A stretch of 64,000 bases of DNA from Streptomyces sp. V4I2 (GCF_030817655.1 NZ_JAUSZM010000003.1:4836001-4900000), one strand, 5' to 3'; shown: positions 26,817-35,698, counted from the first letter of the stretch. The notes: generated by a model not told the origin, from the sequence alone. Numbers and translations are program-made.

Positions 26817-28197
26817 TGTGAGGATGATCGGGTGCCGTTCCGGGCGGTGGCCTGACCCGTGTTTCGACTGGCGTTGTTGCCTTGGCGTTGATCTGTCGGC
26901 CACTGCCTGGAGCGGTACTCGCTGCCGCCGGGCAGGGGACGTGTCCCGATAGGGGCCTTCGCGACAGGCACCGTCACAGTCTTGACCGCCCCGGCCCGGC
27001 GACGGCCACCGGCACCCGAGGCGATCAGGAGACCAGCGGCCTTGACCAGGATCACGCAGCCCACGGCCCCATGTCACGTCCCAGCCGAAGCCGAGGAGGA
27101 CATCCTGCTCGGTGTTGACACCCACAAAGACGTCCACGCCGCGGCCGTCATCACCACGCTCGGCGCCGTTCTGGACGGCCGCAGCTTCCCGGCGACCGCC
27201 GAGGGATATCGTCAACTTCTGTCCTGGGCACTCTCGTTCGGCAGGCTGCGGCGAGCCGGGGTCGAGTGCACCGGCTCCTACGGCGCAGCCTTGACGCGAC
27301 ACCTGCGGGCCGAGGGCATCGAGGTGACCGAGGTCAACCAGCCCGACAAGGCCGCCCGGCGGCGCCACGGCAAAACCGACGCCGTCGATGCCGAAGCCGC
27401 CGCCCGCGCCGTGCTGTCCGGTCGCGCCACCGCCGCAGCGAAGACGAGTGACGGCCCAGTGGAGATGCTGCGGCTGTTCAAGCTGGCGAAGGGGTCCGCG
27501 ATCAAGTCCAGGACCCAGGCCATCAACCAGCTCAAGAGCGTTCTGGTCTGCACCGATGCCGAACTTCGCGAGTCCCTGGCAGGGCTGAGCAACCCGAAAC
27601 TATTCCAACAGTGCGCTCTACTCGCGCAGTCGGAAGTCTCCGGGCCGGCAGGGGCCGCGCGGCACACCTTGAGACTGCTGGCCCGCCGCATCCAGCACCT
27701 GACCGAGGAGATCAACGACCTCAACAAGCGGATAACAGAAGCGATCCGAGCAAGAACTCCGGGCCTGCTCGACGTCCACGGCGTCGGCCCGGACACCGCA
27801 GCAGCCCTGCTCATCTCGGCCGGTGACAACCCCGAACGCCTCGACAGCGAGGCATCCTTCGCCGCCCTGTGCGGCACCAGCCCGGTCGAGGCATCCTCCG
27901 GCAAGACCCAGCGCCGCAGACTCAACCGCGGCGGCGACCGCCAGGCCAACGCCGCCCTCTACCGGATCGTCCTCAGCCGCCTGCGCTGGGCAGGCCCTTC
28001 CCAGGACTACCTGCAGCGACGCCTCGCGGAGGGCAAGACCAAACGCGAGATCATCCGCTGCCTCAAACGGTACGTGGCACGAGAGATCTACCGGCATATC
28101 GCCCCCGCAAACACCGCGGCACACCCCACGAAACCAGCCCGAGACGCCGCTTGACATCCATAGGGCCCGAGACGCCGCTTGACATCCATAGGGGCAT
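26817..28197 (+). mobile_element. IS110-family element nested in IS3 OrfB
   Basis: The borders follow from splicing orfB back together: ...TCGTGTTTCGAC (ends 26816) joins AACGCCGCAGCG (starts 28198). The sequence GTGTTTCGACTG occurs at 26807-26818 and again at 26859-26870. At the right side CGAGACGCCGCTTGACATCC plus ATAGGG is present twice in tandem (about 28138-28192). These duplicated ends suggest two insertion events or imperfect recombination at the same site. Confidence 0.75.
27042..28154 (+). CDS. IS110-family transposase
   Basis: About 370 residues. TTG 27042 (TRITQPTAPCHVPAEAEED) is taken as start on family similarity; the open frame begins at TTG 26982. The DEDD-type N-terminal domain shows 'ILLGVDTHKDVHAAAV', Glu in 'AGVECTGSYG' and 'RRRHGKTDAVDAEAAARAVL'. 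The C-terminal transposase_20 region has 'VHGVGPDTAAALLISAGDNP' and 'FAALCGTSPVEASSGKTQRR'. No internal stop or frameshift is seen, so it may still be active. Confidence 0.9.
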   Translation: MTRITQPTAPCHVPAEAEEDILLGVDTHKDVHAAAVITTLGAVLDGRSFPATAEGYRQLLSWALSFGRLRRAGVECTGSYGAALTRHLRAEGIEVTEVNQPDKAARRRHGKTDAVDAEAAARAVLSGRATAAAKTSDGPVEMLRLFKLAKGSAIKSRTQAINQLKSVLVCTDAELRESLAGLSNPKLFQQCALLAQSEVSGPAGAARHTLRLLARRIQHLTEEINDLNKRITEAIRARTPGLLDVHGVGPDTAAALLISAGDNPERLDSEASFAALCGTSPVEASSGKTQRRRLNRGGDRQANAALYRIVLSRLRWAGPSQDYLQRRLAEGKTKREIIRCLKRYVAREIYRHIAPANTAAHPTKPARDAA

Positions 28198-28434
28198 CAA
28201 CGCCGCAGCGGAGAGTTTCTGGGCCCTGCTCAAGGAAGAGATCGGAACCCGGACCTGGCCCGACCGGGCCACCGCCCGCGCCGAGGTCTTCACCTTCATC
28301 GAGACCTTCTACAACCGCCGCCGCCTGCGCAAGCACAAGATCTTCGGCTACCTCACACCGGCCGAGACCAGACAGCGGCATCAACACGCCCTCGCGGCGT
28401 AACGAACGAGTGTCCAAGATCACGGGGACACTTC

Positions 28435-28914
28435 ATCCAGCTCCTCACCCTGGCCGCCGACCAGCCTGACTCCTACGAGCTCTACCTGGACGTGGTCACC
28501 AGGCTCGACGTCCGCGCGGTAGAGACGGCACTGCTCGCCAATCCTCAGCAGACGGCAGGGGTCCTCAAGGCACTGACCGGACACGCAGCTGGCGACGGGG
28601 GCGACTGGGCCGCCAACCAGGAAGAGGCCACCCGAGCCATCTGGTGGTTCCTCAAGGTCGCTCGCCTCGCGGCGGAGGAGGAGCAGTGGCTCATGCTCGA
28701 CGCCGCGGTCCAAGGGATGTGCGACTGGGACGGCCACTGGGACCGGTGGGACCCGCGCAACAGCATCCGGGACTGGCTGATCACCCTGACCGGGCACGCC
28801 GCCGCCACCGTCGCCTCCGCACTCCGCGCCCAGCCGCACGGCGCCCGCTTCTACTACGAAGTGATAGACGACCGCCACGCCGACACTGCCATCCACGCTG
28901 CTCAGCGCACCTGA
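28435..28914 (+). pseudogene. Unidentified gene truncated at its 5' end by the IS3 element
   Basis: The frame enters directly from the IS3 right end and runs 159 residues to TGA: 'LTLAADQPDSYELYLDVVTR', 'LDVRAVETALLANPQQTAGV' and 'EEATRAIWWFLKVARLAAEE', then a Trp/Asp-rich 'CDWDGHWDRWDPRNSIRDW'. Codon use is typical of the host. I do not recognise the family, and the N-terminus is not found on the other side of the element. Confidence 0.5.
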
Positions 28915-28984
28915 GCAACGGCGGCGCGCCGAAGCTATTGGGCCGAACTGAGATTGAACACACTTCCGACCTCCGACTTCGGTC

Positions 28985-29095
28985 GGTTAATGGAGCAGCG
29001 CGCTCGGCCTGACCACGCGCCTGGGGAAGGAGGAAGGCTCGGGCCAGGCGATCGTGCCGTCGGCGCGTACCAGCAGGGGCGCCGGGTGGCCGAAG
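28985..29095 (-). pseudogene. Possible FAD-dependent monooxygenase C-terminal scrap
   Basis: The minus strand reads 'FGHPAPLLVRADGTIAWPEP', close to the 'LVRPDGYVAW' motif ending FAD-binding aromatic monooxygenases. Nothing upstream in the frame supports a longer gene. The rest of 28915-29200 is empty apart from a small hairpin, CCGAC..GTCGG, near 28966-28985. Confidence 0.3.
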
Positions 29096-29200
29096 CACCG
29101 CGTACGGCGCTCCCGACGCGGCGACCGGCGAGAAGCAGGAGGGTCCCGCCCGGGTACGGGTGGGATTCTCGTCATTCAGAGCCTGCGGAAGGCGATCTGG

Positions 29201-30586
29201 TCAGGCCCAGGGGTTCACCGCCGTGAAGGAACTGTCGGCGCGGAAGGTGTCCGTGGCCTGGTACGGGTCCACGCGTAGCGCGTAGTTGTAGTGCCGGATA
29301 TAGCGGCCGGGGTAGTTGTACGACTCGAGGCGGACGGAGCCGGAGGTCGTACCCGGTCGGGCGCAGTACGTGGCGTCCTTCTTGAAGATGTCCGTTCCGT
29401 TGCTCGTGTCGAACCGGAGGCGGAAGTCCCAGTGGCGCAGGTAGCGGCCGGAGGTGTCGCGGAAGGAGTAGCAGTTCGCGTCGGCCAGGCCTGGGACGAT
29501 CGTCCAGGTGGCGCTCTGCTTGACGGCGGTGGTGCTGGAGGAGGTCACCGGGTCGGCGTAGGCGAGGCTGTCGGAGCGGACGACGCCGTAGCGGCCGGTG
29601 AAGTTGACGGACTGGAGCGAACGGGTCGTGTTGGTCGGCAGGGTGGCGCCGCCGGACACGGTCTCCTTGAGCACGGTCAGGTGGCGGACGGTGCCGCTCA
29701 GGCCGGGCAGTTCGGTGGGCGCGGACCAGGTGGCGAAGTTGTCGTAGCTGTCGCTGTACCAGTACTTGGTGGCGCGGTAACCGTCGTAGTAGATCCGCCA
29801 GCCGCCGTTGTCGAGCTGGACGAGCGCGGGGCCCTCCACGTAGTCGCCGAAGCCCGTCCAGTTGCCGGTCTTCTGGAAGGTGTACGGACCGGTGAGGTTG
29901 GAGGCGGTGGCGTACTCGATGTACTTCGTCGTCTCGTTCTTGGTGAACGCGTGGTAGGTGGAGCCGATCTTGACGATGAAGGTGTCGATGTAGTTGGGGC
30001 TGATACCGCTCAGCGCGGTGGGGGTGCTCCAGGCCGTGAGCGCGGAGTTGGTGGCGGTGAGCTTGTACGGCTTGAAGGTGAACTCGCCACCAGCGGTCGT
30101 GGACGCCGACAGGATGATGTTGACGCTGGCGTCGGTGTCGACGAACCACTCCGGCGCCCAGGCGCGGGCCAGGCCGCTGATCGGGACCGTGTAGTCGTAC
30201 AGGAAGGTCCAGTTGAGGCGGTCGGTGGAGCGGACGAAGCCGATTGTGGTGCTCAGCGCGGACCAGGTACGAGTGGTGTAGGTGAGGTAGTAGAAGCCGT
30301 CGGTGTGCTTGAAGATGCTGGGATCCCGGATCATCCCGGACGGCGGAACGTAGGCCGGGCCCTTTCGCAGGGTGAACGCGGTGGCGTCAGGCGAGTCGTA
30401 CACGTACATGTTCGACTCGCTGTTGTTGGTGAACGCGGTCATCGTGTACCGCGTCGCCTGCCCGGCGGGCGGGGCCGCGGCTCCGGCCGTGCCGCCGAGG
30501 GCAGTGGTGAGGCCCAGCAGGGCGGCCACCGAGGTGAGGAGGGCGAGGACCGCCCTGAGGGTTCTGTCCAACGCTGCTTGTCCCAT
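29201..30586 (-). CDS. Secreted GH43-like glycosidase with C-terminal AbfB (CBM42) module
   Basis: A 461-residue protein with a Sec signal peptide ('RTLRAVLALLTSVAALLGLT', GTAGAAA). Residues 45-310 form a five-bladed beta-propeller glycosidase: 'GMIRDPSIFKHTDGFYYLTY' with the catalytic Asp, 'ARAWAPEWFVDTDASVNIIL', 'IDTFIVKIGSTYHAFTKNE' and 'GDYVEGPALVQLDNGGWRIY' with a candidate acid Glu. The last 140 residues are an AbfB beta-trefoil ('LQSVNFTGRYGVVRSDSLAY', 'RLESYNYPGRYIRHYNYALR'), which binds arabinofuranose side chains. It is probably an arabinofuranosidase or related enzyme on plant polysaccharide. It is the last of the minus-strand secreted-enzyme group. Confidence 0.85.
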   Translation of the reverse strand: MGQAALDRTLRAVLALLTSVAALLGLTTALGGTAGAAAPPAGQATRYTMTAFTNNSESNMYVYDSPDATAFTLRKGPAYVPPSGMIRDPSIFKHTDGFYYLTYTTRTWSALSTTIGFVRSTDRLNWTFLYDYTVPISGLARAWAPEWFVDTDASVNIILSASTTAGGEFTFKPYKLTATNSALTAWSTPTALSGISPNYIDTFIVKIGSTYHAFTKNETTKYIEYATASNLTGPYTFQKTGNWTGFGDYVEGPALVQLDNGGWRIYYDGYRATKYWYSDSYDNFATWSAPTELPGLSGTVRHLTVLKETVSGGATLPTNTTRSLQSVNFTGRYGVVRSDSLAYADPVTSSSTTAVKQSATWTIVPGLADANCYSFRDTSGRYLRHWDFRLRFDTSNGTDIFKKDATYCARPGTTSGSVRLESYNYPGRYIRHYNYALRVDPYQATDTFRADSSFTAVNPWA

Positions 30587-30624
30587 TTCTGCGTGAACTG
30601 CCCAGAGGTTTGGGTATGTTCGAA

Positions 30625-30635
30625 ATATCGGATAT
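30625..30635. promoter_or_regulatory. Candidate operator, ATATCGGATAT
   Basis: A perfect 5-1-5 palindrome 39 bases upstream of the GH43 start codon, in an unusually A/T-rich patch. It has the same layout as ACATCGGATGT before the GH29 gene, with the outer C/G pair changed to T/A. Confidence 0.45.
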
Positions 30636-30725
30636 GTGCGCAACTTCGAGGCCGTTCCGTCCGGTGCCCCGTACGGGAAGAGGGGGCACCGGACGGAACT
30701 ACGCCGTCCGGGAGGTGGGCACCGC

Positions 30726-32366
30726 TCAGGAGGTGAGCAGCGCGAGGTCCACGGCGTTGGCGATGGCCTGCATGCCGGCGCTGTTGGGGTGCAGATGGTC
30801 GCCGCTGTCGTAGGCGGGGAGCAAGCGCGCCGGGTTGGCCGGGTCCCGGAGCGCCGCGTCGAAGTCGATCACCGCGTCGAAGGCGCCGCTGGTGCGGATC
30901 CAGTCGTTGACCTGGGCGCGGATGGCGGCCTTGGCGGCGGTCTGCGAGGAGTGCGGCAGGATCGTCCCGCCGATGATTCGGACACCGGCCTGGTGCGCCT
31001 GGTCGATCATGGTCTGGTAGCCGGCGATGATCTGGTCGGCGGGGGTGGGGGTGGTGGTGTTGTTGATGTCGTTGATGCCCTCCAGCACGATGGCGTTCTT
31101 CACGCCCGGCTGGGTCAGGACGTCGTGGGAGAACCGGGTCCTGGCCGCGATGCCCTGCGGCGCGGACGGGCTGTCGGTGACCACGCGGTTGCCGCTGATG
31201 CCCGCGTCGACCACGCCGAGGCGCTGGCCACCGGACTCGGCCTGCAGCCGCCGGGCGAGGTAGTCGGGCCAGCGCTGGTTGGTGTTGTCGGTGGCGCTGG
31301 AGCCGTCGGTGATGGAGTCGCCGATGGCCACGACGGTTCCCTTGGCCGTGGGTGACACGACGTCGAGTCCGGCGACGTAGAACCAGCGGGCCGTGGTGGT
31401 GGTGAAGTTCGTCGCGGCCTCCTCGGCGGCGTGGTTGCCGGTGCTCGCGGCGGACAGGTAGGAGGTCTGGTGGGCGTCGTTGTGGTAGGTGGAGGCGCCG
31501 GTGGTGCCCGGGAGGTAGACGCTCACCAGCAGGTTCTGCTCCGCGACGACCGGCATCGGGATGACGTCGCTGGTCAGTTCCTGCCCCGCGGGGATGGTCG
31601 GCGTGGCCGACCGGCCGAAGGTGACGGTGTGCGTGGTGCCCGCGGCCGCGGTGGCGCCGCTGGACTGGACGGCCACCGTGACGGCACCGACCGAGAGGGC
31701 GGTCGTGCTGCGCAGGTTGGACAGCCGGATGCGCAGCCCCGCGCCGGAGGTGTTGTTGTGGACGACCATCCGGATGGTCTGCTGGGTGAAGGTCTGGCCG
31801 CCGCTGACCATGGCCGGGCCCCAGGTCGCCGAGCGCGGGCGCTCGGTCAGGCTCCACTGCTGATTGGTCTGGCCGTTGCAGGTGTACTGGATGAGCGCGC
31901 GGTCCTCCGCGGTGGAGCCGCCGGAGACGTCCAGGCACAGGCCGCTGCGGGCGGAGACGATCTCCGAACCGCTGAAGGTCCAGCTCTGGTTGCCGGCGCC
32001 GGTGCAGGGCCACTGGATGATCGCGGCCCCCGCGTTCATGGACCCGTTCTGGACGTCCATGCACTTGCCGCTGTTGATGTTGACCAGCGAGAAGGTGCCG
32101 TCGCCGTGGTCGACCGCCTCCCACAGCTGGCCGGGGCCGCCGGAGGCGGTCTTCTGCACGACTGCGGCGCGGTTGGCCAGGGAGTCCGACAGCACGGCGG
32201 CGTTCTTGCCGCTGTGCGCCGCTGTCAGCGCGTAGACGTGGCCGCCCTGCGGCGCGCCCGCGGCCGAGGCGTCTGCCGCCGGGACGAGGGCGAGTCCGAC
32301 AGCGGCCAGACAGGTGGCGGATGCCGTGGCCGTGAGTCTGGCGGCAAGTCTTCGGTAGGTGTGCAT
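30726..32366 (-). CDS. Secreted SGNH/GDSL esterase with N-terminal ricin-type lectin domain
   Basis: A 546-residue protein from ATG 32366 after AGAAGGG. A signal peptide (to about residue 36) is followed by a ricin-B beta-trefoil (CBM13, about 40-180) with repeats such as 'GKCMDVQNGSMNAGAAIIQW' and 'GLCLDVSGGSTAEDRALIQY'. The catalytic SGNH domain follows: block I 'VVAIGDSITDG' with Ser351, Gly/Asn block 'DAGISGNRVV', Asn in 'LEGINDINN' and block V 'GDHLHPNSAG' with Asp and His. Such enzymes deacylate polysaccharides; the lectin tethers them to glycan. It sits between two secreted glycosidases. Confidence 0.9.
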   Translation of the reverse strand: MHTYRRLAARLTATASATCLAAVGLALVPAADASAAGAPQGGHVYALTAAHSGKNAAVLSDSLANRAAVVQKTASGGPGQLWEAVDHGDGTFSLVNINSGKCMDVQNGSMNAGAAIIQWPCTGAGNQSWTFSGSEIVSARSGLCLDVSGGSTAEDRALIQYTCNGQTNQQWSLTERPRSATWGPAMVSGGQTFTQQTIRMVVHNNTSGAGLRIRLSNLRSTTALSVGAVTVAVQSSGATAAAGTTHTVTFGRSATPTIPAGQELTSDVIPMPVVAEQNLLVSVYLPGTTGASTYHNDAHQTSYLSAASTGNHAAEEAATNFTTTTARWFYVAGLDVVSPTAKGTVVAIGDSITDGSSATDNTNQRWPDYLARRLQAESGGQRLGVVDAGISGNRVVTDSPSAPQGIAARTRFSHDVLTQPGVKNAIVLEGINDINNTTTPTPADQIIAGYQTMIDQAHQAGVRIIGGTILPHSSQTAAKAAIRAQVNDWIRTSGAFDAVIDFDAALRDPANPARLLPAYDSGDHLHPNSAGMQAIANAVDLALLTS

Positions 32367-32439
32367 GTGCGGCCCTTCTTTGCTGGGTGGGGACGTGCGC
32401 GTCTTCTTCGTGGAGACGTGCGGGTCGAGGGGGCTGGGG

Positions 32440-32706
32440 CGTTCCGGAGGTGACGCTCCGCAGCGTGAACTGCTGGTCGAGCCGGCTTCCGCAGGTCTAC
32501 TGGACCAGCGCGGCCCCGTCGGCGGAGGCCGAGTCGGCGGCCCAGGAGCCGGCGAGGTGGACGGTGGCGCCGGTCATGTCGCCGAGTGCGGGGAAGCCGT
32601 GTGCGCGGACGGCGTGAGAGCGGCGTTGACGTACGGCAGGAGTGGGGCTTGGGCGAAACCCGTGAAGTTCAGCCGGACGTTGATGGTGACGTGCTCGGAG
32701 GAATGA
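32440..32706 (-). pseudogene. Remnant of a secreted enzyme's C-terminal lectin region
   Basis: Minus-strand frames read 'SEHVTINVRLNFTGFAQAPL' and, after a shift, 'GATVHLAGSWAADSASADGA' then 'LVQ*TCGSRLDQQFTLRSV'. In the latter a TAG replaces the Trp/Tyr of the usual ricin-type 'LVQWTC...NQQF' repeat. This looks like the 3' end of a lost gene between the esterase and the fucosidase. The remainder of 32367-32820 holds only the esterase's upstream region. Confidence 0.4.
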
Positions 32707-32820
32707 TGGAATCAGGCACGCGTTCTGGGGGGCACTAGGTGCCCAGGCGCCTCGCGCCCGCAGGGGACCGCCACCGCTGCCCCTCGCTCAGGCCGAGGAG
32801 GCGCGGGCCGGAGGGTGGGA

Positions 32821-34773
32821 TCAGGAGGGGATGATCTGCCACTGTTGCTCGGTGCGGCCCGCGTAGGGCTGCTGCTCGACGGCGGCTGCGTTGGCGGTGC
32901 TGGCCTCGTCCACGGCGAGCGAGAGCCCGCTGTAGCGGTTGATCAGGAGGTAGTGCCCGTCACCGGTGGGTGTGACGGCCCAGTGCTGCTGGGGGGCGCT
33001 GGCGTCTCCCCAGATGCCGGCGGTGCCGCCGTCCGCGCGGGAGAGGCCCTGGATCTCCAGGAGCTTGCCGCTGCCCACGCCCTTGATCTTGTAGTAGCCG
33101 TCGCCGGTCTTGATGAAGGTCCACTTCTGGTTCGTCTGGCCGAGCCAGGGCCACTGCTGGATTTTGGTGCCGTTGGTGGTGAGCCTGTTCACCACGTCGG
33201 CCGCCTGGCCGCTGTTTCGGTTGACCAGCCGGTAGACGGTGCCGTCACCGGGCAGCGTGGTGGACACCAGCGCCGGCTTGAGCGACCGGCCACCGATCCT
33301 GACGCCGCTGATGTTGGCGTAGCCGCCAGTGGCCGCGTTGACCTGGAGCCGTACGAAGCCCACGTTCCGGTTGGGCCACTCGACCAGCTTGGTCTTCTTG
33401 TTGCCGGCCCAGGTGCCGGTGGCGACCTGGGTGAAGGTGACCCCGTCGGTGCTGGTGAGGATGGTGTAGGAGGTGATGTCGCCGTCGGTGGAGTCGTTCC
33501 GGGCCCACTGCTTGGGCAGATACTCCAGGGTGGAGACGTTGCTCCACACACCGCCGAGGTCGATGGTGATGGAGTGCGGCAGCGGCGCCGGCAGTCCCCA
33601 GGTCGACCAGCAGGTCTCGTAGCGTACGTCGCTGAGTCCGTCGATGGCGTTGAGCGGGCCCTCGCCGGTGTGGAAGCCGGTGGCGTACGCGTTGACCGGT
33701 GTGACGGGGTGCTCGGCGCGCAGCAGCTGGGTGGGCAGCGGCGGCCTGGAGGTGTTGGGGCTCCATGCCGCGCCGACCTCGGCGATCCGGTTGACGACGT
33801 TGGTGTCCAGCAGGCCGTTGCGGTTGGGCGGGCAGTTGAGGATGAAGGAGGTGTACTTCGGTTCCAGGTCGGCCAGATGCGACAGGATCGCCGCCCTGCT
33901 CATGAGGCCCTCGGTCGGGGTGGAGGGGTGCCAGAACCAGCCGTTGCTGATGGTCTGCCCCTGCATACCGGCGTAGGTGTTGCCCGCAGGCGCCGTTATC
34001 CCCAGCGGCTCCTCGAAGAAGATCGCGTCGCCGAGGAAAGGCTCCATCAGTCCGCCGAGGTCGATCATGACGCAGTCCGGCTGCAGATCCTTCACCAGCG
34101 AACGGATCGCCTGGTAGGAGACCGCCTGCTGCCCCATCTGCCATGCGTAACCGTCAGTCATGAACATGTCTATGGTGCCGTAGTTGGTGAGCAGTTCGCG
34201 GATCTGACCCAGGACGAAGGTCATGTGGCTGGGCTGGATGGCGTCGGTGATCTGAAGCCCGGACACCTTGTGCCGGCTCTCCCACGCCTCGACGCCGAAC
34301 GTGCGGTCCCAGACCGAGTAGTACAGCCCGACCTTCAGCCCTTTCGCGCGGAAGGCGTCGCAGTACGCCTGGACGACGTCGTGCTTGTACGAGCTGTTCG
34401 CGACGTTCTGGGTGCCGTGCGCGCTCGGCCACAGGGCGAAGCCGTCGTGGTGCCGGGTGGTCAGGAAGCCATAGCTCATCTTCGCGGCGGCCGCGGCGTC
34501 GGCCCACTGCGCGCAGTTGACACTCGGCGGGGCGAAGCGGGTGGGGCTCTGGTTGGGTTGCGCCCACTCCTCGTTGGTGAAGGTGCCCAGGCTGAAGTGG
34601 TTGAACATGCCGAACCGCATATCGACCATCTTGCCCAGGTTGGTCTGCGCGTCCGCGGCCGATGCCTGCGCCAGCAGGCCGGAGAAACCGGGGACCAGCG
34701 GCAGGGCGGTCGCGGCGGTCGCCGCCCCCGCCGCACCGAGAAACGTACGGCGATTCATTCTGGACGAGGACAT
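32821..34773 (-). CDS. Secreted alpha-L-fucosidase (GH29) with discoidin and ricin-type modules
   Basis: A 650-residue protein from ATG 34773, preceded by CAGGAG. The N-terminus carries a Tat-type signal ('NRRTFLGAAGAATAATALPL'). The GH29 barrel shows 'MRFGMFNHFSLGTFTNEEW', 'YGFLTTRHHDGFALW', 'GLKVGLYYSVWD' and the nucleophile Asp207 in 'IDMFMTDGYAW'. A discoidin-like (F5/8 C) domain follows at about 375-510 and a ricin-B beta-trefoil at about 515-650 with three QxW repeats. It would release L-fucose from glycans outside the cell for the transporter at 5526-9318. The palindrome at 35131 suggests joint control. Confidence 0.92.
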   Translation of the reverse strand: MSSSRMNRRTFLGAAGAATAATALPLVPGFSGLLAQASAADAQTNLGKMVDMRFGMFNHFSLGTFTNEEWAQPNQSPTRFAPPSVNCAQWADAAAAAKMSYGFLTTRHHDGFALWPSAHGTQNVANSSYKHDVVQAYCDAFRAKGLKVGLYYSVWDRTFGVEAWESRHKVSGLQITDAIQPSHMTFVLGQIRELLTNYGTIDMFMTDGYAWQMGQQAVSYQAIRSLVKDLQPDCVMIDLGGLMEPFLGDAIFFEEPLGITAPAGNTYAGMQGQTISNGWFWHPSTPTEGLMSRAAILSHLADLEPKYTSFILNCPPNRNGLLDTNVVNRIAEVGAAWSPNTSRPPLPTQLLRAEHPVTPVNAYATGFHTGEGPLNAIDGLSDVRYETCWSTWGLPAPLPHSITIDLGGVWSNVSTLEYLPKQWARNDSTDGDITSYTILTSTDGVTFTQVATGTWAGNKKTKLVEWPNRNVGFVRLQVNAATGGYANISGVRIGGRSLKPALVSTTLPGDGTVYRLVNRNSGQAADVVNRLTTNGTKIQQWPWLGQTNQKWTFIKTGDGYYKIKGVGSGKLLEIQGLSRADGGTAGIWGDASAPQQHWAVTPTGDGHYLLINRYSGLSLAVDEASTANAAAVEQQPYAGRTEQQWQIIPS

Positions 34774-35130
34774 GTTCCACTCCTGTGGATCGATGGCATT
34801 GCTTGCGGTGACGATGTGCGGGGATATTCCGGGCTGGCCGGGTGCAGTGGTGTGCCGGGGGGCAGGCGGCGGGGCCGCCCTGCCAGTCGCGGGCGCTGTC
34901 GGGCGGAGCGACGTGCGGGCCGGCCCGGGAGGCGGACCGACGGGCTGCGGCTCTTCCTTTCGGGGCGGGGCCCTGGACGCAAGGGCGAAGCCTGCCGTCG
35001 GTGACCGCCATGCCGACGAGCGACTCTTCGGTGGGTGATCGACTCCGACAAGGCCTTCTCCCCGGCAGCTCGGAGGACAGCGCACGGTGTCCTGACAGGC
35101 TTTGCGCACCGCGTATGTTTCGGCGAAGGA

Positions 35131-35141
35131 ACATCGGATGT
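35131..35141. promoter_or_regulatory. Candidate operator, ACATCGGATGT
   Basis: A perfect 5-1-5 palindrome in an A/T-rich patch about 360 bases upstream of the GH29 start. It matches the sites at 10026-10036 (10 of 11) and 9535-9545 (9 of 11). The distance from the gene is long, so the promoter may lie well upstream of the ATG. Confidence 0.5.
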
Positions 35142-35266
35142 ATTAACGGTTACAAATCAGCGATCTGTCTAGGTGTTCGACAGAAATTGCCAGATCAAAC
35201 CGAAGATCACTGCCGAACCGATGAGTTCGCCTCTCCAGGGCTGAAGTCGCGATACATAGGAGGTCT

Positions 35267-35698
35267 TGACGGAGCGAAGAGGTCCCGCGCCGCGCTCGAG
35301 GCCGCCGACGCCCTCATGGACCGGCTCCCCGAGGGTGAGCGGTCGGACACGTGGCTGACGTACGGCGAGCAGAAGCATCACGTCCACCTCAGCCACGCGT
35401 TCACCACGCTCGCGGACACCCGCCTCGCCCAATCAGCCAGGAGCGCGCCTTCGAGCTGTCCGCGCCGACCAGCACCATGACGCGCACCCTGCTGCACATC
35501 GACGCCACCGCCTGCTCCCATCACGACGGCGACACCGAGCAAGCGTGCCGTCGCACGGTCGCAGCCCTGACCGCGCTGCCAGACAGCTACCGCACCGGCC
35601 TGGTCCGCCGCCGCGCCCTGGACCTGCACGAAGCGATCCCCGCCCAGCACCACCACGAACGCGCCGTACGGGAACTCCGGGACGTCCTCACCGCCTGA
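35267..35698 (+). pseudogene. C-terminal remnant of an XRE/TPR-type regulator, frameshifted
   Basis: The first frame reads 'RAALEAADALMDRLPEGERS', 'YGEQKHHVHLSHAFTTLADT'. Near 35435 it must shift by one base to continue 'ISQERAFELSAPTSTMTRTL', 'LHIDATACSHHDGDTEQACR' and 'HERAVRELRDVLTA*'. These are the tetratricopeptide-like C-terminal repeats of large Streptomyces helix-turn-helix regulators. The DNA-binding part is missing. Confidence 0.65.

Larger units (their letters stand above)
26133..28402 (+). pseudogene. IS3-family transposase OrfB, nonsense mutation plus IS110 insertion
   Basis: The frame opens at GTG 26133 ('TLYRLIHAEKANYPIVLLCR'). It is stopped by TGA at 26232, where relatives have Trp ('SSYYAWREGE'), then continues through the integrase core: 'DITYLPTVEGWLYLACWLDL' with the first Asp and 'CVIHSDRGSEYTS' with the second. 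The IS110 element splits it after 'GSCFD'. The remainder (28198-28402) holds the catalytic Glu in 'AAAESFWALLKEEIGTRTW' and the end 'YLTPAETRQRHQHALAA'. Confidence 0.9.
25769..28435 (+). mobile_element. IS3-family element, interrupted by an IS110-family element
   Basis: Left end TGAAGCTTCCCCTTGATCGT (from 25769) and the reverse complement of the right end, TGAAGTGTCCCCGTGATCTT (ending 28435), are inverted repeats with 22 of 26 bases identical over the full length. Inside are orfA, the start of orfB, an IS110 element (26817-28197) and the rest of orfB. On its right the element cuts an unidentified gene. Confidence 0.85.

Noticed and set aside
32815..35004. 729-codon plus-strand open frame
   Set aside because: Antisense of the GH29 gene, low-complexity Gly/Val/Asp composition with no motif.
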